Source: Thuidium tamariscinum (lineage: Eukaryota; Streptophyta; Bryopsida; Hypnales; Thuidiaceae). From it: DNA of 64,000 nt. This document shows, piece by piece, positions 27,695 to 38,617 of this stretch. Position numbers and translations under genes: made by a program. The notes beneath the pieces are model-generated. The model saw only the letters and a program-made list of their open reading frames with translations. It searched no databases and had not been told where the DNA came from. Location: positions 15,186,098-15,250,097 of the forward strand of contig OX344756.2 of the NCBI GenBank assembly GCA_947034885.2. Reading direction: 5' to 3'. The stretch's first letter is position 1, and every line of letters starts with the position of its first letter.

Positions 27695-29873
27695 TGTAAA
27701 GATGTAAAAAAAATTCTAGAAATTTTCACCATGTAGATTGCAAGATATTAGTGTTTGAAGTTACAAAAATCATTTTTTTTTCACTGCAAAAATCCGGGCA
27801 GCTGCACTTCAAAAGGCCACATTTGTATGAAAAAATGTTCAAAATGGTTGCAACTCTTTACATTCATTCTCCAATTCAAGTTGGCTACATGCTTGAAAAT
27901 TTTCATATCATTTGGAATTGTACAACATGTACAGTGGGGTACCAATCAAATGTCGTTTTCGAATTCGTAGTGAGAAAAATTTTAGTACTACCAACTTTGA
28001 AAGCCTCCCGAGAGCTCAAAAATTAATATTTTACCACAACATCATCTTTAAGCTAATTATATGTATAAAAAATTTCAAGGCCAAAAGATTCACCAAAAAA
28101 AAGTTATGCAAAATCTACCAACATGGATAGTGGTGAGAAACATTTCACTACTTTCAACTTTGACACCTTCCTAAGGATTGAGTTTTTTTTCTTTTTTCAT
28201 GAAATTTTTTTCATGAAATAACCTCTAAGTTTTTAATATGTATAAAAAATTTCAAGGTAAAAAAATTCTTTTTTGAGAAGATATTTGAAATCTCCCAACA
28301 TGTGTAGTTTTGAGAAAATTTTCACAATTTCCAACTTTGACACCCTCCAAAGGGCTGAAAAATGGTTTTTTTTACCATGAATTTCTTTTTGTGAATTCAC
28401 CTCTATGTTGATAATATGTTCTCTAAATTTCAAATTCAAATAAAGTACCAAAAAAAAGATGTACAAAATCTCCCAACATGTATAGTTGTGAGGAGGAGTT
28501 TTTGAGCCCTTACTGTATTGTTATTTTGTGGAGCAAAGTTTGACATGAATGTAAAAACTCAACCTCACAACTACACATGTTGAGAGATTTTGAATATCTT
28601 TTTTTGGATAAGTGTTTTGAACTTGAATTTTGGAACATATATTATCAACATAAATTTGATCTTATTCAAAAAAATTCATGTTAAATAGACAAATTTTCAG
28701 CCCTTGGGAGGGTGTCAAAGTCGGCAGTAGTGAAAATTTTCTCACAACTACACATGTTGGGAGATTTTGTATATCTCTTTTCTGGTACTTTATTTGAATT
28801 TGAAATTTAGAGAACATATTATCAACATAGAGATGACTTCACAAAAAGAAATCATGGTAAAAAAACCCATTTGTTAGCCCTTCGAAGGGTGTCAAAGTTG
28901 GAAATTGTGAAAATTTTCTCAAAACTACACATGTTGGGAGATTTCAAATATCTTCTCACAAAAGAAATTTTTTACCTTGAAATTTTTTATACATAATAAA
29001 AACATAGAGATCGTTTCATGACAAAAATTTCACGGCAAAAAAAGACAAACTCAATCCTTAGGAAGGTGTCAAAGTTGAAAGTAGTGAAATGTTTCTCATC
29101 ACTACCCATCTTGGTAGATTTTGCATAACTTTTTTTTGGTGAATATTTTGGCCTTGAAATTTTTGATACATATAATTAGCTTAAAGATGATGCTGTGGTA
29201 AAAATTTCATGGTAAAATACTAATTTTTGAGCTCTCGGGAGGCTTTCAAAGTTGGTAGTACTGAAATTTTTCTCACTGCAAATTCAAAAACGACATTTTG
29301 ATTGGTACCCCACTGTACAAAAAAAATAGTAAGTAGAAAGAAGTAGAGAATGATTCAAAACACAAAAATGGTAACAATTTATTTATTGAATTGAAAAATG
29401 CCAATTCCAATGGTTCAAGTGTTGTAATAAACAACCTAAACCCAATGTTTTTATTTTTTTCAAAAATATTGAAAATTGAGTAAAATAAAGGACTTCAAAG
29501 TTTATTTTAGAGAAGAAAACCATAACTACGCGCAAACTAAAATTCTTCATAACTTTTGATTCATTAATTCAAATGGAATGATTCAAAGCTTTCCATGTAT
29601 ATATAAATCTATAAAACCAATTTCAAATTTTTATTTTCAAAAAAAGTGACTTTTTCTGATCTGCTCGAACTGCTCGAGTTGAGAAACAAACAACATTTTA
29701 TGCAATAACTTTTCAACCATGTAGTCAAAAGTCACGAAAATTGTTGGGCTTTGAAGATACTCCTCGTCCAAACCTTCTATTAAAGTTTGGTCCCAAAACA
29801 TGGAAATCTCTAGCTACATGTACCTACCCAAAATTGCTATGTTGCCAAAAAAGGCATGTTGGTCCTTTAGGGG
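27695..29873. mobile_element. TTAA-family element, copy D, interrupted
   Basis: The right end reads TTGGTCCTTTAGGGG followed by TTAA (29874-29877), matching the family terminus. The segments 27700-27931 and 29316-29873 align with 49800-50638 (copy C) in the same order, for example TTTGGAATTGTACAACATG and CTTTTGA.TCATT. A 1384-bp TA-flanked element is inserted between them. The left terminus is missing where the CACTACACTAA-family element ends. No transposase reading frame is present. Confidence 0.7.
27932..29315. mobile_element. Mariner-like fold-back element of tandem units
   Basis: The ends are perfect or near-perfect inverted repeats starting CAGTGGGGTACCAATCAAA, flanked by TA on both sides (27930-27931 and 29316-29317). 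TA duplication and CAGT-type ends fit the Tc1/mariner superfamily. Almost the whole element is two inverted arms (about 27932-28503 and 28553-29315). Each arm consists of about 178-bp tandem units marked by GAGAAAATTTTCAC, CAACTTTGACACC and CCAACATG.ATAG: three units on the left and four on the right. Transcribed RNA would form a hairpin several hundred base pairs long. It has no coding capacity and is inserted in the TTAA-family copy D. Confidence 0.85.
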
Positions 29874-29877
29874 TTAA

Positions 29878-30849
29878 AGTTGACCAAATTAAATTCTAAA
29901 TTTAAAAGAATAGATATATGTAAATTTTGAAATTTGAATTTTTTTATTATTATCATATTGTTTGGAACATCTTCCAAAAACTTTGGAATCATTCAAATTA
30001 TTTTGTATTCATAATCACACTAGATTGAACCTTTTAATTTTGAAATTGTTGAAAATAAGAATTTGAAGAAAGAAATTTGAAATCTTGTATGTTTGTAAAG
30101 AGCAAAGACTAAAAATCTCCAAGAAAATATATTCTTTCTATGTTTACCATTCCTTTCATTGAAAAAACATTATATTTGCTCCTTCTACTAGACTACATTT
30201 CCTAAATAAAATTTTAAATATTTCTCACACTCAAATTTTGAAAATCAAACAATGCAACAAGTGTGTAAATTTCTTACTCTACAAGATCCTAGTTTATAAA
30301 TTATTGAGATTTGTTTCACCGTATTGAGAATTTGCCATTGAAAATTTGAAGAGGACACATTATGTCTCCTTGGTCCCTGAGGGGTGAATTGGATTCATCA
30401 AAAATAGAGTTTGAGTTCAACTTTAAAAATTCAACCGTTGTTTTGAATTTGGAATTAACAAAAAAAATCACCATCTAAACCATCCTCATTTGATTGAAGA
30501 TTGTATATTAGAGCCAAGTTGGGACTTATAATTAGAACTTTAATTTGTATACCATGAAGTTCCAATTCATACATTTGATTCTTCTTCATTCACCTTTTAC
30601 AATCTAAAAAAGTTGGAATTTGGCCTTCAAATGATGATGTAGGGCAAGCTTACATATAATAACAATCATGGGCAATTTTGTCCTTCTTTAAATGAGAAGA
30701 CAAATAGGCTCTATCAATTGTCTTTCCAATCTTCAATAAAGACAAAAACAACTCTCTAAAGTAGAACCACCTATTTCTGACAAAAGACCCATACCCAACT
30801 CAATGTAAGATACCGCTATTTCCAACCAAGGCTTGAAGATATTTCCAAT
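29878..30849. other. AT-rich intergenic DNA
   Basis: No gene was recognised. A weak, degraded TTAA-family-like terminus (TTGGTCCCTGAGGGG) sits near 30370, without a partner. Confidence 0.4.
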
Positions 30850-31190
30850 CAAAGCTTTGAATGCACTTTTTTCCTATTTTCAGGGTTGGAACTAATAAAG
30901 TCATGACACATGTCCCAAAGTGTCATAAAGTGTGTGGACAGTACCAAATAGAATAGTAGTCCTAGCTATGATCTGAATTGGAAGATTCTAGACATTGGCT
31001 ATAGGTTCAAAGCACTTTTTGGCTTTCAAAAATCATAACAAATTCAGTTTTGGGAATAAAATTATGAAAAATTTGCAATCCCTATATTTCTTATCTTTAT
31101 TCATGAAAAAAACTTGCATAGCCTCATATTCCTCATGAATTGTTCCCAAATTGCTTAAGTGATTGGATATAGGGGGTTCTACCTTATATT
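30850..31190. repeat. Dispersed repeat, copy 2 (partner at 11.86-12.33 kb)
   Basis: It shares ordered blocks with 11860-12330, including GCTTTGAATGCA, GGAACTAATAAA, AAGATTCTA.ACAT and TTTTTGGCTTTCAAAA. Copy 2 is about 340 bp. Class and boundaries are unknown. Confidence 0.55.
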
Positions 31191-31389
31191 TTACCAATAT
31201 TGGTGGACAAACCAATTGGTTAAGATTGGTCAATTTTGATGGAATTAATGCACATGAAATTCTTTTTGTTTCCATAGTTCACCCATTGGGTTTACACATA
31301 GTGCAATTGTTACTTTGACTTGTAGCCCCCCTACAAAGTTTGTCCAAACATTGATAAAATCTTACCTTTAAAAAGTTCGAATTTCAAAC

Positions 31390-32955
31390 ATATTATAATG
31401 CAGTGCACCCTTAACATAGGAGATTTAAAAAGTACCTAGACTTTAAAATCGTCTACTTCTTCAAATGTACACTATTTTGTACATGTTTTTTTGGTGACTT
31501 TTAGGAAATTATAAACCGCAATGTAAATTTTAGGGGGTGGGCAATTTTTTTTCTACAAAACAAGTGACCAATAAGAGGTAGGCAATTTTTGAGTTCTATG
31601 CCAATTCAACTTCAAAATTTCATATCTAATTCTACAAAGCTCCATCAAATATGAAACAACTTGGATATAATGTCAATTCCACTTATTTTTTAATCCTTAA
31701 AGGACAGACCTATAACCACCAGTTTGAAGGCTCTTTGCCCAACACTCAATTTGTTACCATTTTGGAAGCAGATATGTATGAAAATTTTTATTTTTATTTT
31801 TCAGAGATGAAAGTTCATGTCTTCTATACTTCACAAAAAATTTAGATTGTTTAGAAGAAAATTGATTTTTATAAAAAAATTTGGAGAAAAAATGAAAAAA
31901 TAATCATATCTAGTAGAAAATTATCTCAAAAAATCTGAAATTTTCACCATGTGTGTACATTATAGTGACAAAGATCATGGTAGAAACCCAATTTCCAATT
32001 ACTTCTATAATTAGGATGCAGTGGACATTAAAAATGGAGCCAAGCTCATAATGCATTAAAATATTCAATTTTGCGAATTTTTCCAAAATTCCAATTGGAG
32101 TAGAAACTAGAGTAGAAGACCTTCATATAATTAGTTGGGCTCAAATTTTAAAATGTCATTTTCAAGGAGAAATTTTAGATTTACTCAATTTTTCAAAATA
32201 CACTAAAATGGCAAATTTTGCCATCCGTTTTTTCTAATTACTTCTCAACTACATGAAAACAAACATTAGTCAAACTAAAAACTCAATAAGAGACTCTTTA
32301 CAACTCAACATGAAAGGTAATTAAAAAAATGAATGAAAAAATCCTATTATAGTCTTTTTCAGATCCTTTGAAGTCAGCCAAACGCCAAAAATTGGTGCTA
32401 GCGGTGCTACTAGGTTAAGTAAAATTTACATCACTGGAAAATATTTCAAGAAGTTTCACCTCCCCAAAAATCAATTTTAACTCTTAAATAAGTGATTTAT
32501 AGACCTCCTACCTTAGATAAACTTTCCTCTTGCCTTTCAATGAAAATTTTCTAGAAAGAATTTTCAATAAGATTTCAATCAGGAACTTCCTTCCATTGCT
32601 CCATTGCCCATTGTATAAGGGAGGAGGCATGATAATTGCTTAGGCTCTAAAACTACTCACCTTCTCAAATATACACCATTTGTATATGTTGCTTTTGCAT
32701 CTTTATAAAAATGTATAATCAATGTACATTTTAGAGAGGAAGCAGTTTTAGAGCCCAATGCCATTTGAACATCAAAATTTCATAACTAATTCCACAAAGC
32801 TCCAAAAAATATGAAATAACTTGGGTTAGATGTCAATTTTATTTGTCTTTCAAGGTAAATTTACTAAAATAAAATTCAAGAAGTTTCACCTCTACAAAAT
32901 TATTTTCAGCTCTTAGATGGGTGCTTTATGGACCTCCTCCTCTACCTCCAAATTC
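31390..32955. repeat. Fragments of the GGTAGAAGGTCC (TTAA-flanked) repeat family
   Basis: The conserved core CTAATTCCACAAAGCTCC, then ATATGAAA.AACTTGG, occurs at about 31625-31700 and 32785-32840. Right-end-like sequences (CACCTCCCCAAAAATCA then CTCCTACCTTAG; CCTCCTCCTCTACC) lie near 32510 and 32950. These match the complete element at 54005-54329. At least two truncated or overlapping copies seem present; left ends are not clear. Confidence 0.5.
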
Positions 32956-33486
32956 AATTTGCTCAAATTTTGGCCATGCTATTTGCATGTGAGTCACACC
33001 AACAAAGGTTGGTCCTAGGAGGGTGGATTTTGGATTTTCCAAGGTAACCCCTAAATGTCCAAGGCACCAAAATTTGGTGTTTGCAAAACTTTGAAGTTAA
33101 ATAAAACCTAATTCAATTGCTATTTTTAATAGTTTATATTTTTGAAAAGTTTTTTTTGAAGTCTACTTTAAACTCCAAAAATCCAATCTTAAAAATAATT
33201 GACTATGATTTTTCTATTCAAAATTTTGTGCAAGGATACCCATTGCAATCTTGACTTTCTTTAGTGTTGAGGGCTTTTGGAAATGGGCCTCAAATACACT
33301 AGATCTTGGAGAAAAAATCACATTAGAAATTCGAATAAAAAATTGTAGGGTAGATTTTGATAAGCCATAAATTGATTGGGGTTACACATCATAAATCCTT
33401 TCACCTTATATTTTTTGGTCACCATTTTTTTAGATTTGACTTGTGAAAAGGGGATTGAAAGATTTCACATCATTTTCTTTTAGTAC
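32956..33486. other. AT-rich intergenic DNA
   Basis: No gene recognised. GTAACCCCTAAATGTCCAAGG near 33043 resembles the left end of the large TTAA family with the target site changed; no partner was found. Confidence 0.4.
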
Positions 33487-34980
33487 AAATGAAATGGAAT
33501 TTCATTGCAGAAAAATAAAATACAAGTGGTCTAACAAAACCTTATACCAGGAATGACAGATCGACCAACACAACAAACCAAAACACAAACGGGATCCAAC
33601 CCGTGGGGGCCTTAGGCTCTACATGGCCGACCTCACAACTAATGCTCTTGCCTAGCTGGCCGAAGACAGCCTCAAGGCAGTTGGAAGACAAAATTGTCAA
33701 AGAGCCCGGCCACAAACCAGATGGATTGTCCTTCGATCTTTGCGAACACCTTGAATTTACACCTTCGCTTGATGAAGGCATCTCTCATGCTCTACTGAGC
33801 TTTTCTTGATCTCGGCCGGTTCTTAATCACTCCTAACTATTCTAGTCGCCCATAGTCAATGAGGCCATTCCAAACGTGCTGCAGCAGCTGTTGAGGAGGC
33901 CACAATTGCTTGTTGAACACTTTATCGTTCCGTTGAATCCAAAGTGCCTATAACACCACTGTGCGGATTTCGGCCTAGATACGTTTGAATGCGTTAAACT
34001 TGTGTGGAATATCAATTGAAAAGATCCCATGCCTCCAAGTGAACATTTGCCACGGCCCCTATGTTTTTTTGTCGTAGATGAGTATGTTCAATATATGGAT
34101 TCCCCATTACTATGCCAGTTGCGCACTACAGCACTCCCAAAAGCGATGCACGACCATTTTGTCTACTCTTCTTGGGTACACCAGGCACCGGATGTCCATT
34201 TTCTCATCAATTTACCTTTTCTAGTAGTTAACAACAACTATTCTATGTCATATCAGCTAGAGCAGGCCTACCTCCTTCCACACCCTCTCCTTGATCCAAA
34301 TTGTTTTCCTCTTGAGGCGAAAGTCCTCTTGCAATGCACCTCCCTACTTCCAAGTTATTGGATTTGGCACAATGTACTCACTTAGCAGCAGTTTTTGCCC
34401 ATCTTTGGCCGAGTATTCTATGAATGGGATACATCGGTCCTTAAGTTTCCATTCAAACTTTTGGAGGTCCTATGCCAATTGGTCGACTTTGAATAGGAGT
34501 GATTCGCACTCTATAGAAAGTGCGTGCTATGTTGTGATCTCTTTGGCTTCTTGCGTGAATTGAAGCGACTTGGAGAATGTTAGATTTGGAGAGGGCTACA
34601 AAAGCAATGGAGTTCCAATTCGTTGGCCATCTTTTGGCTGGAGGACCCATCCATGTGCTCCCATCCTTTGGAACCTGCAGGATGTACTTGGGAAAGTGGT
34701 TATCACCTTTAATAAACCAACTTAACCATTCTTTGGCTTTTGTTGATGGACAACAAGCAGAGAGTAGCGTTCTTCAATGTCGCCCCTACACGCTAGTCAC
34801 TGTCCTCCAGGTACCTTCTTCTATGGATCGCAAACCATATTTGATGCTCGCCTCCTTGGCCGTGAAGAATCTATCTCCCTCCCTTGCATCTTTGATTTAT
34901 TTGAGGCCCCTACACTGCAGCTAATTGTGAGCCCTCGAGATGGCACTCAGGACTTTGGGTCCATTTTTCGCGATTAAATA
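33487..34980 (-). pseudogene. LINE 3' part: post-RT region with zinc-binding (zf-RVT) domain
   Basis: The minus strand, read across several frames, gives pieces typical of the C-terminal part of plant LINE ORF2. Upstream is a segment with KEASIKYGLRSIEEGTW, then a histidine/cysteine region (HRFWECCSAQ) followed by WALWIQRNDKVFN, the hallmark around the reverse-transcriptase zinc-binding domain. Many stops and frame changes break it. The 3' end around 33490-33540 reads, on the minus strand, GCAATGAAATTCCATTTCAT then an A-rich end, and related tails recur at about 48050 and 54430. No complete protein could be made. It may be the distal part of the LINE at 39.9-45.7 kb. Confidence 0.75.
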
Positions 34981-36855
34981 GCGAAAATTAGCCAAAATAT
35001 TCAAATAAGAGACATAAAAAGAGTGTTGAAGGAGTTTTGGTGTCAGTCTATGCCAAAATGGTGGAAAACCAACTTAGAAGGTGGAAAATTCCTAATCCTA
35101 GAAATTTTAATCATTCTAAGTCTCCAAAGTAAGTTTGCGAGAAGATTTAGTAGTTTTGAGAGAATTGAAGAATTGAGAGTTAGTTAGTCCTAGTGACTGT
35201 CTGCGCAAAATCAACCTTTTAAGGATGCACATGACATGCTGACTAAGCTAAAAGAGTCTATTACGAGCCTAGAAGAGTTACCAGGGCTTAAGTTCAATTT
35301 TGGAACAAATTGGATTTAAAAGTAAAACCACTACAATGGATTTGGAGAATTTGAACTTCACGAGATAAAAGATGGAGGATGGGAGATTGAAGACTACAAA
35401 GAGGTGTTCCAAGGGTAGGAGCATGCCAGGAGCGAACAAGAATCAAACAATTGTCCAAGATTCCCGGGCATCGGGAATTAAATTGTCCAATTGGGCAAAG
35501 TAATTCCAAATTACTAAAATTAGAAAGGTGCAAGGTTGCGTGAGACTTACACCAAGAGTCTAGGAGTGCCCTAGATGTTACCCAATTTATTTCGGATTTT
35601 TCCGAAATTCCACATTGACTCCATGGGAAGTCAACCGCACATAGAAATGTTTGTAAATTCATAGAAATTACGTATGATGCGGTAAAATCTCACTAAAAAT
35701 TAGGATAGGGTTTTGTGTGCTTAATAAGCGCTCGATCAAGTTTGAAGACATTCCGACATTCCCAACTACCAGCACCGGCATCGACATCGAATTTCACTAG
35801 AATTTACAAGTTGGTGGCGGGTTGACTGGCGTATCAGGAGCGAATGATGTCCGATTGTTGCAAATAAGGAGTCATTCCTTACTCTCACGGACATTCCTAA
35901 CAACCCTGGCCTGACAGATTCATCAAAATGCGCAAATCCTAGAAGTTAGATTTTTGACTTTTAATTGGAGTTACCGTAATTCCGATTTGGGTGCACAAAC
36001 GGCCTAGGAGTGAGGGGTAAGGGGTCCCTTAGGCTAATTGGGGTCTTCTGAAGACAATGGCGCAGACGGTTTTCCGTTTCGAGTTGTTCCCTAAAAGATA
36101 GAGAGGGTCAGCTCTTAGTTTGACTTTTTAATCGTTAATTGCAGTTAATTAAAAGTGATTTTGGAAATATCTCTTGGAAAATCAAAGATTGGATTTGGTC
36201 AAGATCTCTTTCTTGCATAAAAATCCATCTTTGGGCTAAAGAAAGACAATTTTCAAAATGACTTTTGGTTAATTTGCAAAATATCTACGTAAATTAGGGT
36301 TAATTCCAAAATATTTTGGGTTAAGATCTTGGATTTGATTTTGCCAAGATTTCGTTAGCCAAATGGGGATGTTTTTAGAAATTTCCACCATTAAACAAAT
36401 ATTATTTTTGAATTACATTAGGGTAGTTTAGGATAAGGAGTAACAAAGTGTTTTCACTGGCAATTACCGAGAGGGGCCTGGCCACGGGTATATAAGGGCC
36501 CCCCTCGAGGTTGCCAGTACCCTTTTCTTTCGTGCACCGACACTTTGTTTCTTCACTCTTGTGCTACCGACTTGGTCGGAGCACCCCTGGGACCAAAAGT
36601 CTTGGCCAAGTTTTTTATTTCTAGTTTGATTATTGAATCTTTGAAGGCTTAGGGCCCCTTCAACTTGTTTTCACTATTGTAGGTTGGATCACACAACTTT
36701 TGAACACTATTTCGTTAAGACACTAGATACTGGACATTCCTAAGTTGAGTACCAAAGTTCGATTAAACACTGTCATGTGTACCTCCTTTGGCAACAAAAT
36801 TCTGGAATACTAAGAAATTTTGGAATTTAAAGTGAAAGTTCGGTTAAACACAGTC
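34981..36855 (+). other. LTR-like region with a strong TATA box
   Basis: This 1.9 kb is non-coding, less AT-rich than its surroundings and structured like a retrotransposon LTR. A TATA box (TATATAAGG, about 36489-36497) lies in GGCCACGGG and is followed by a GC-rich leader. No TG...CA boundaries with a target duplication, primer-binding site or polyprotein could be found. It may be a degraded solo LTR or an orphan promoter. Confidence 0.4.
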
Positions 36856-36857
36856 AT
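36754..36857. repeat. Short tandem duplication preserving an empty insertion site
   Basis: AAAGTTCGATTAAACACTGT at 36754 recurs at 36835 as AAAGTTCGGTTAAACACAGT. The first copy runs uninterrupted through GTCATGTGTACCTCCTTTGG. The second copy stops at GTCAT, where the 885-bp TIR element begins, and resumes at 37743 with ATGTGTACCTCCTTTTG. Confidence 0.85.
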
Positions 36858-37742
36858 GGGGTGAAAGCACACTACGGTTGTTCGAAATCGTAGTCACGGC
36901 ACAATTTTTGCACAGTATGAAAGTTTGGAGTCAATTTTACTATAGCTCCAGTCACTTTTTTGAAAAAAGAAAAAGAAGTCAAAGTAGCACATCTTGTATA
37001 CATTAAGAATTGCAAGACAAAAAATGACTTTCATTTATTAATTCAAAGTATGAAGTACAAACATAAAATGTTTGTACTGTCACAATTCAGCTTTAGCATT
37101 GTTGTACTTTTTTCTCCTAGTTTAGGGTTTCATTTTTAAAATTCAAATAATTAAATCCAATGGTCTAATGTTAAGGTACAATGACTTGGCACTTCATTAA
37201 GATTTGGAGAGTTTTATAAGAAAATATCATTGAAAATGTGTAATTTTAGTATAAGGCCCAAATTTTGATCTTAAAGAGTGTTTTTTTCATTTTTCATTTT
37301 GGAATCTATAAGAAGACCTTTTTGGTGACATGGGCCAACATTTCATTTTATTATAAATTACTTTTTTGTTTTGTTTTTCTCTATCGGAGAGTTTTGCCCT
37401 ATTTTTCAACCTGAGCCTCTAGGATTTGTCCATCGTATTAGAGCATACTGTACGTACTTGTTGTACATCAAGGACTAATAGCCATCCACCACGTATCATC
37501 TAAATCAAGATTTACCTGCAACGTCTTGGTTATCTGGGGTGCTTTTGCAGCAATATTCGCTCCCACACATTCGTGGCCTACATTCACAAGGTCGTTGCCC
37601 GCATGCATGGATTGTTTGTCAGAGTATGAGATAAAGTGCCGGAATACAAAGCGCACCAACTATCGTACAGTTTGTACAACTTGTATTGTTTGCACTTGTT
37701 TGTACTTCGAGAAAAAGAACGACCGTAGTGTGCTTTCACCCC
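36858..37742. mobile_element. 885-bp TIR DNA transposon, non-autonomous
   Basis: The termini are perfect inverted repeats of at least 20 bp, GGGGTGAAAGCACACTACGG. A paralogous uninterrupted copy of the target (36754-36810) shows that GTCATGTG became GTCAT-element-ATGTG, so the target duplication is the dinucleotide AT. The interior contains no recognisable transposase; reading frames are short and without homology. An AT dinucleotide duplication is unusual among plant superfamilies, so I leave the class open. A CACTA-like or divergent mariner-like element is possible. Confidence 0.85.
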
Positions 37743-37922
37743 ATGTGTACCTCCTTTTGCGAATAAAATTCTCAAAATACGACAATCTTCAAGATACGGC
37801 GGAGCTTTGAACCCACAACATTTGGAAAGACCTTATCTTTAAAATCATACTTGCCTGAGAAAGGAATTGCTTCAAATATCTCACTGGGTCCATTGTTAGA
37901 TTATTACCAAATTGGAACATTA

Positions 37923-38200
37923 GAAGAAATTTGAGGGCATTAGGAGACTGCGGATTCCCGGACTGCGGGAACGCATTTTCTGCCCTGTGAACCCGAATCC
38001 TACGTGGTCGGGACATTGCCACGTAATATATATTTATTTATTTTTCAAAATTTTTTTGGACTTATTTTCATATTTCAGGACCCAAAAATTTTATTTTATT
38101 TTATTTTTCCCATAAAAGTCGGCCTGACGAGGATCTGCGGCATTGGGAGCCGTTTCGGGAACAGAACCGAAACGGTCTCCTAATGCCCTCAGATTTCATC
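37923..38200 (+). mobile_element. TA-flanked MITE, GATTTGAGGGCAT family, copy 4
   Basis: The ends GAAGAAATTTGAGGGCATTAG and, inverted, GATGAAATCTGAGGGCATTAG are flanked by TA on both sides (37921-37922 and 38201-38202). The interior includes GACTGCGG.TTCCCGGACTGC near the left end and GGGAACAGAACCGAAACGG near the right. At 278 bp it is one of the best-preserved copies. Confidence 0.88.
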
Positions 38201-38301
38201 TAATGCTTCCCAAATTCTTACTCCAAGTTATAAGGAATTTCCAATTAAATTGCATGTCCAAAATAAGCCAAAATTCCAACTCAAAATTGGTTTAAAAACC
38301 C

Positions 38302-38381
38302 GGACCAGCACACCACTGAGCGAACCAGCCACACCAGGGCAGACCAGCCACGCACTGGGCGGACCAGCCGGGTACGGGAGC
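38302..38381. repeat. 20-bp minisatellite A (GACCAGCCAC units)
   Basis: Four diverged 20-base units, each beginning with G-A-C-C-A-G-C or a close variant, lie head to tail directly before minisatellite B. The region is strongly GC-rich compared with its AT-rich flanks. Confidence 0.75.
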
Positions 38382-38384
38382 CAG

Positions 38385-38617
38385 CGGTCGCTGGGGAAGT
38401 TAGGAGGTCGTTGGAGAAGCCGGGAGGTCGCTGGGGAAGCCGGGAGGTCGCTAGGGAAGCCGGGAGGTCGCTAGGGAAGCCGGGAGGTCGCTAGGGAAGC
38501 CGGGAGGTCGCTAGGGAAGCCGGGAGGTCGCTAGGGAAGCCGGGAGGTCGCTAGGGAGAGCTGGGGAGAGTCGGGGGTCGCTGGGAAGAGTCGGGAGGTC
38601 TGGACAGAGCTGGGAGC
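38385..38617. repeat. 20-bp minisatellite B (GTCGCTAGGGAAGCCGGGAG units)
   Basis: About nine head-to-tail 20-base units run from 38385 to about 38558, and the central ones are identical. A degenerate tail of GAGAG-rich variants continues to about 38617. The unit is not a multiple of three, so the frame through it is not meaningful coding sequence. It shares its 20-base period with the adjacent array A. Confidence 0.95.

Noticed and set aside
34029..34924. Plus-strand frames of 90 to 118 codons
   Set aside because: They are antisense to the LINE post-RT and zinc-binding region on the minus strand, which has clear family motifs.
38250..38474. 74-codon frame with repeated RSLGKPGGR-like peptide
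   Set aside because: The repetition comes from the 20-bp minisatellite; a unit not divisible by three cannot keep a constant peptide and no gene surrounds it.
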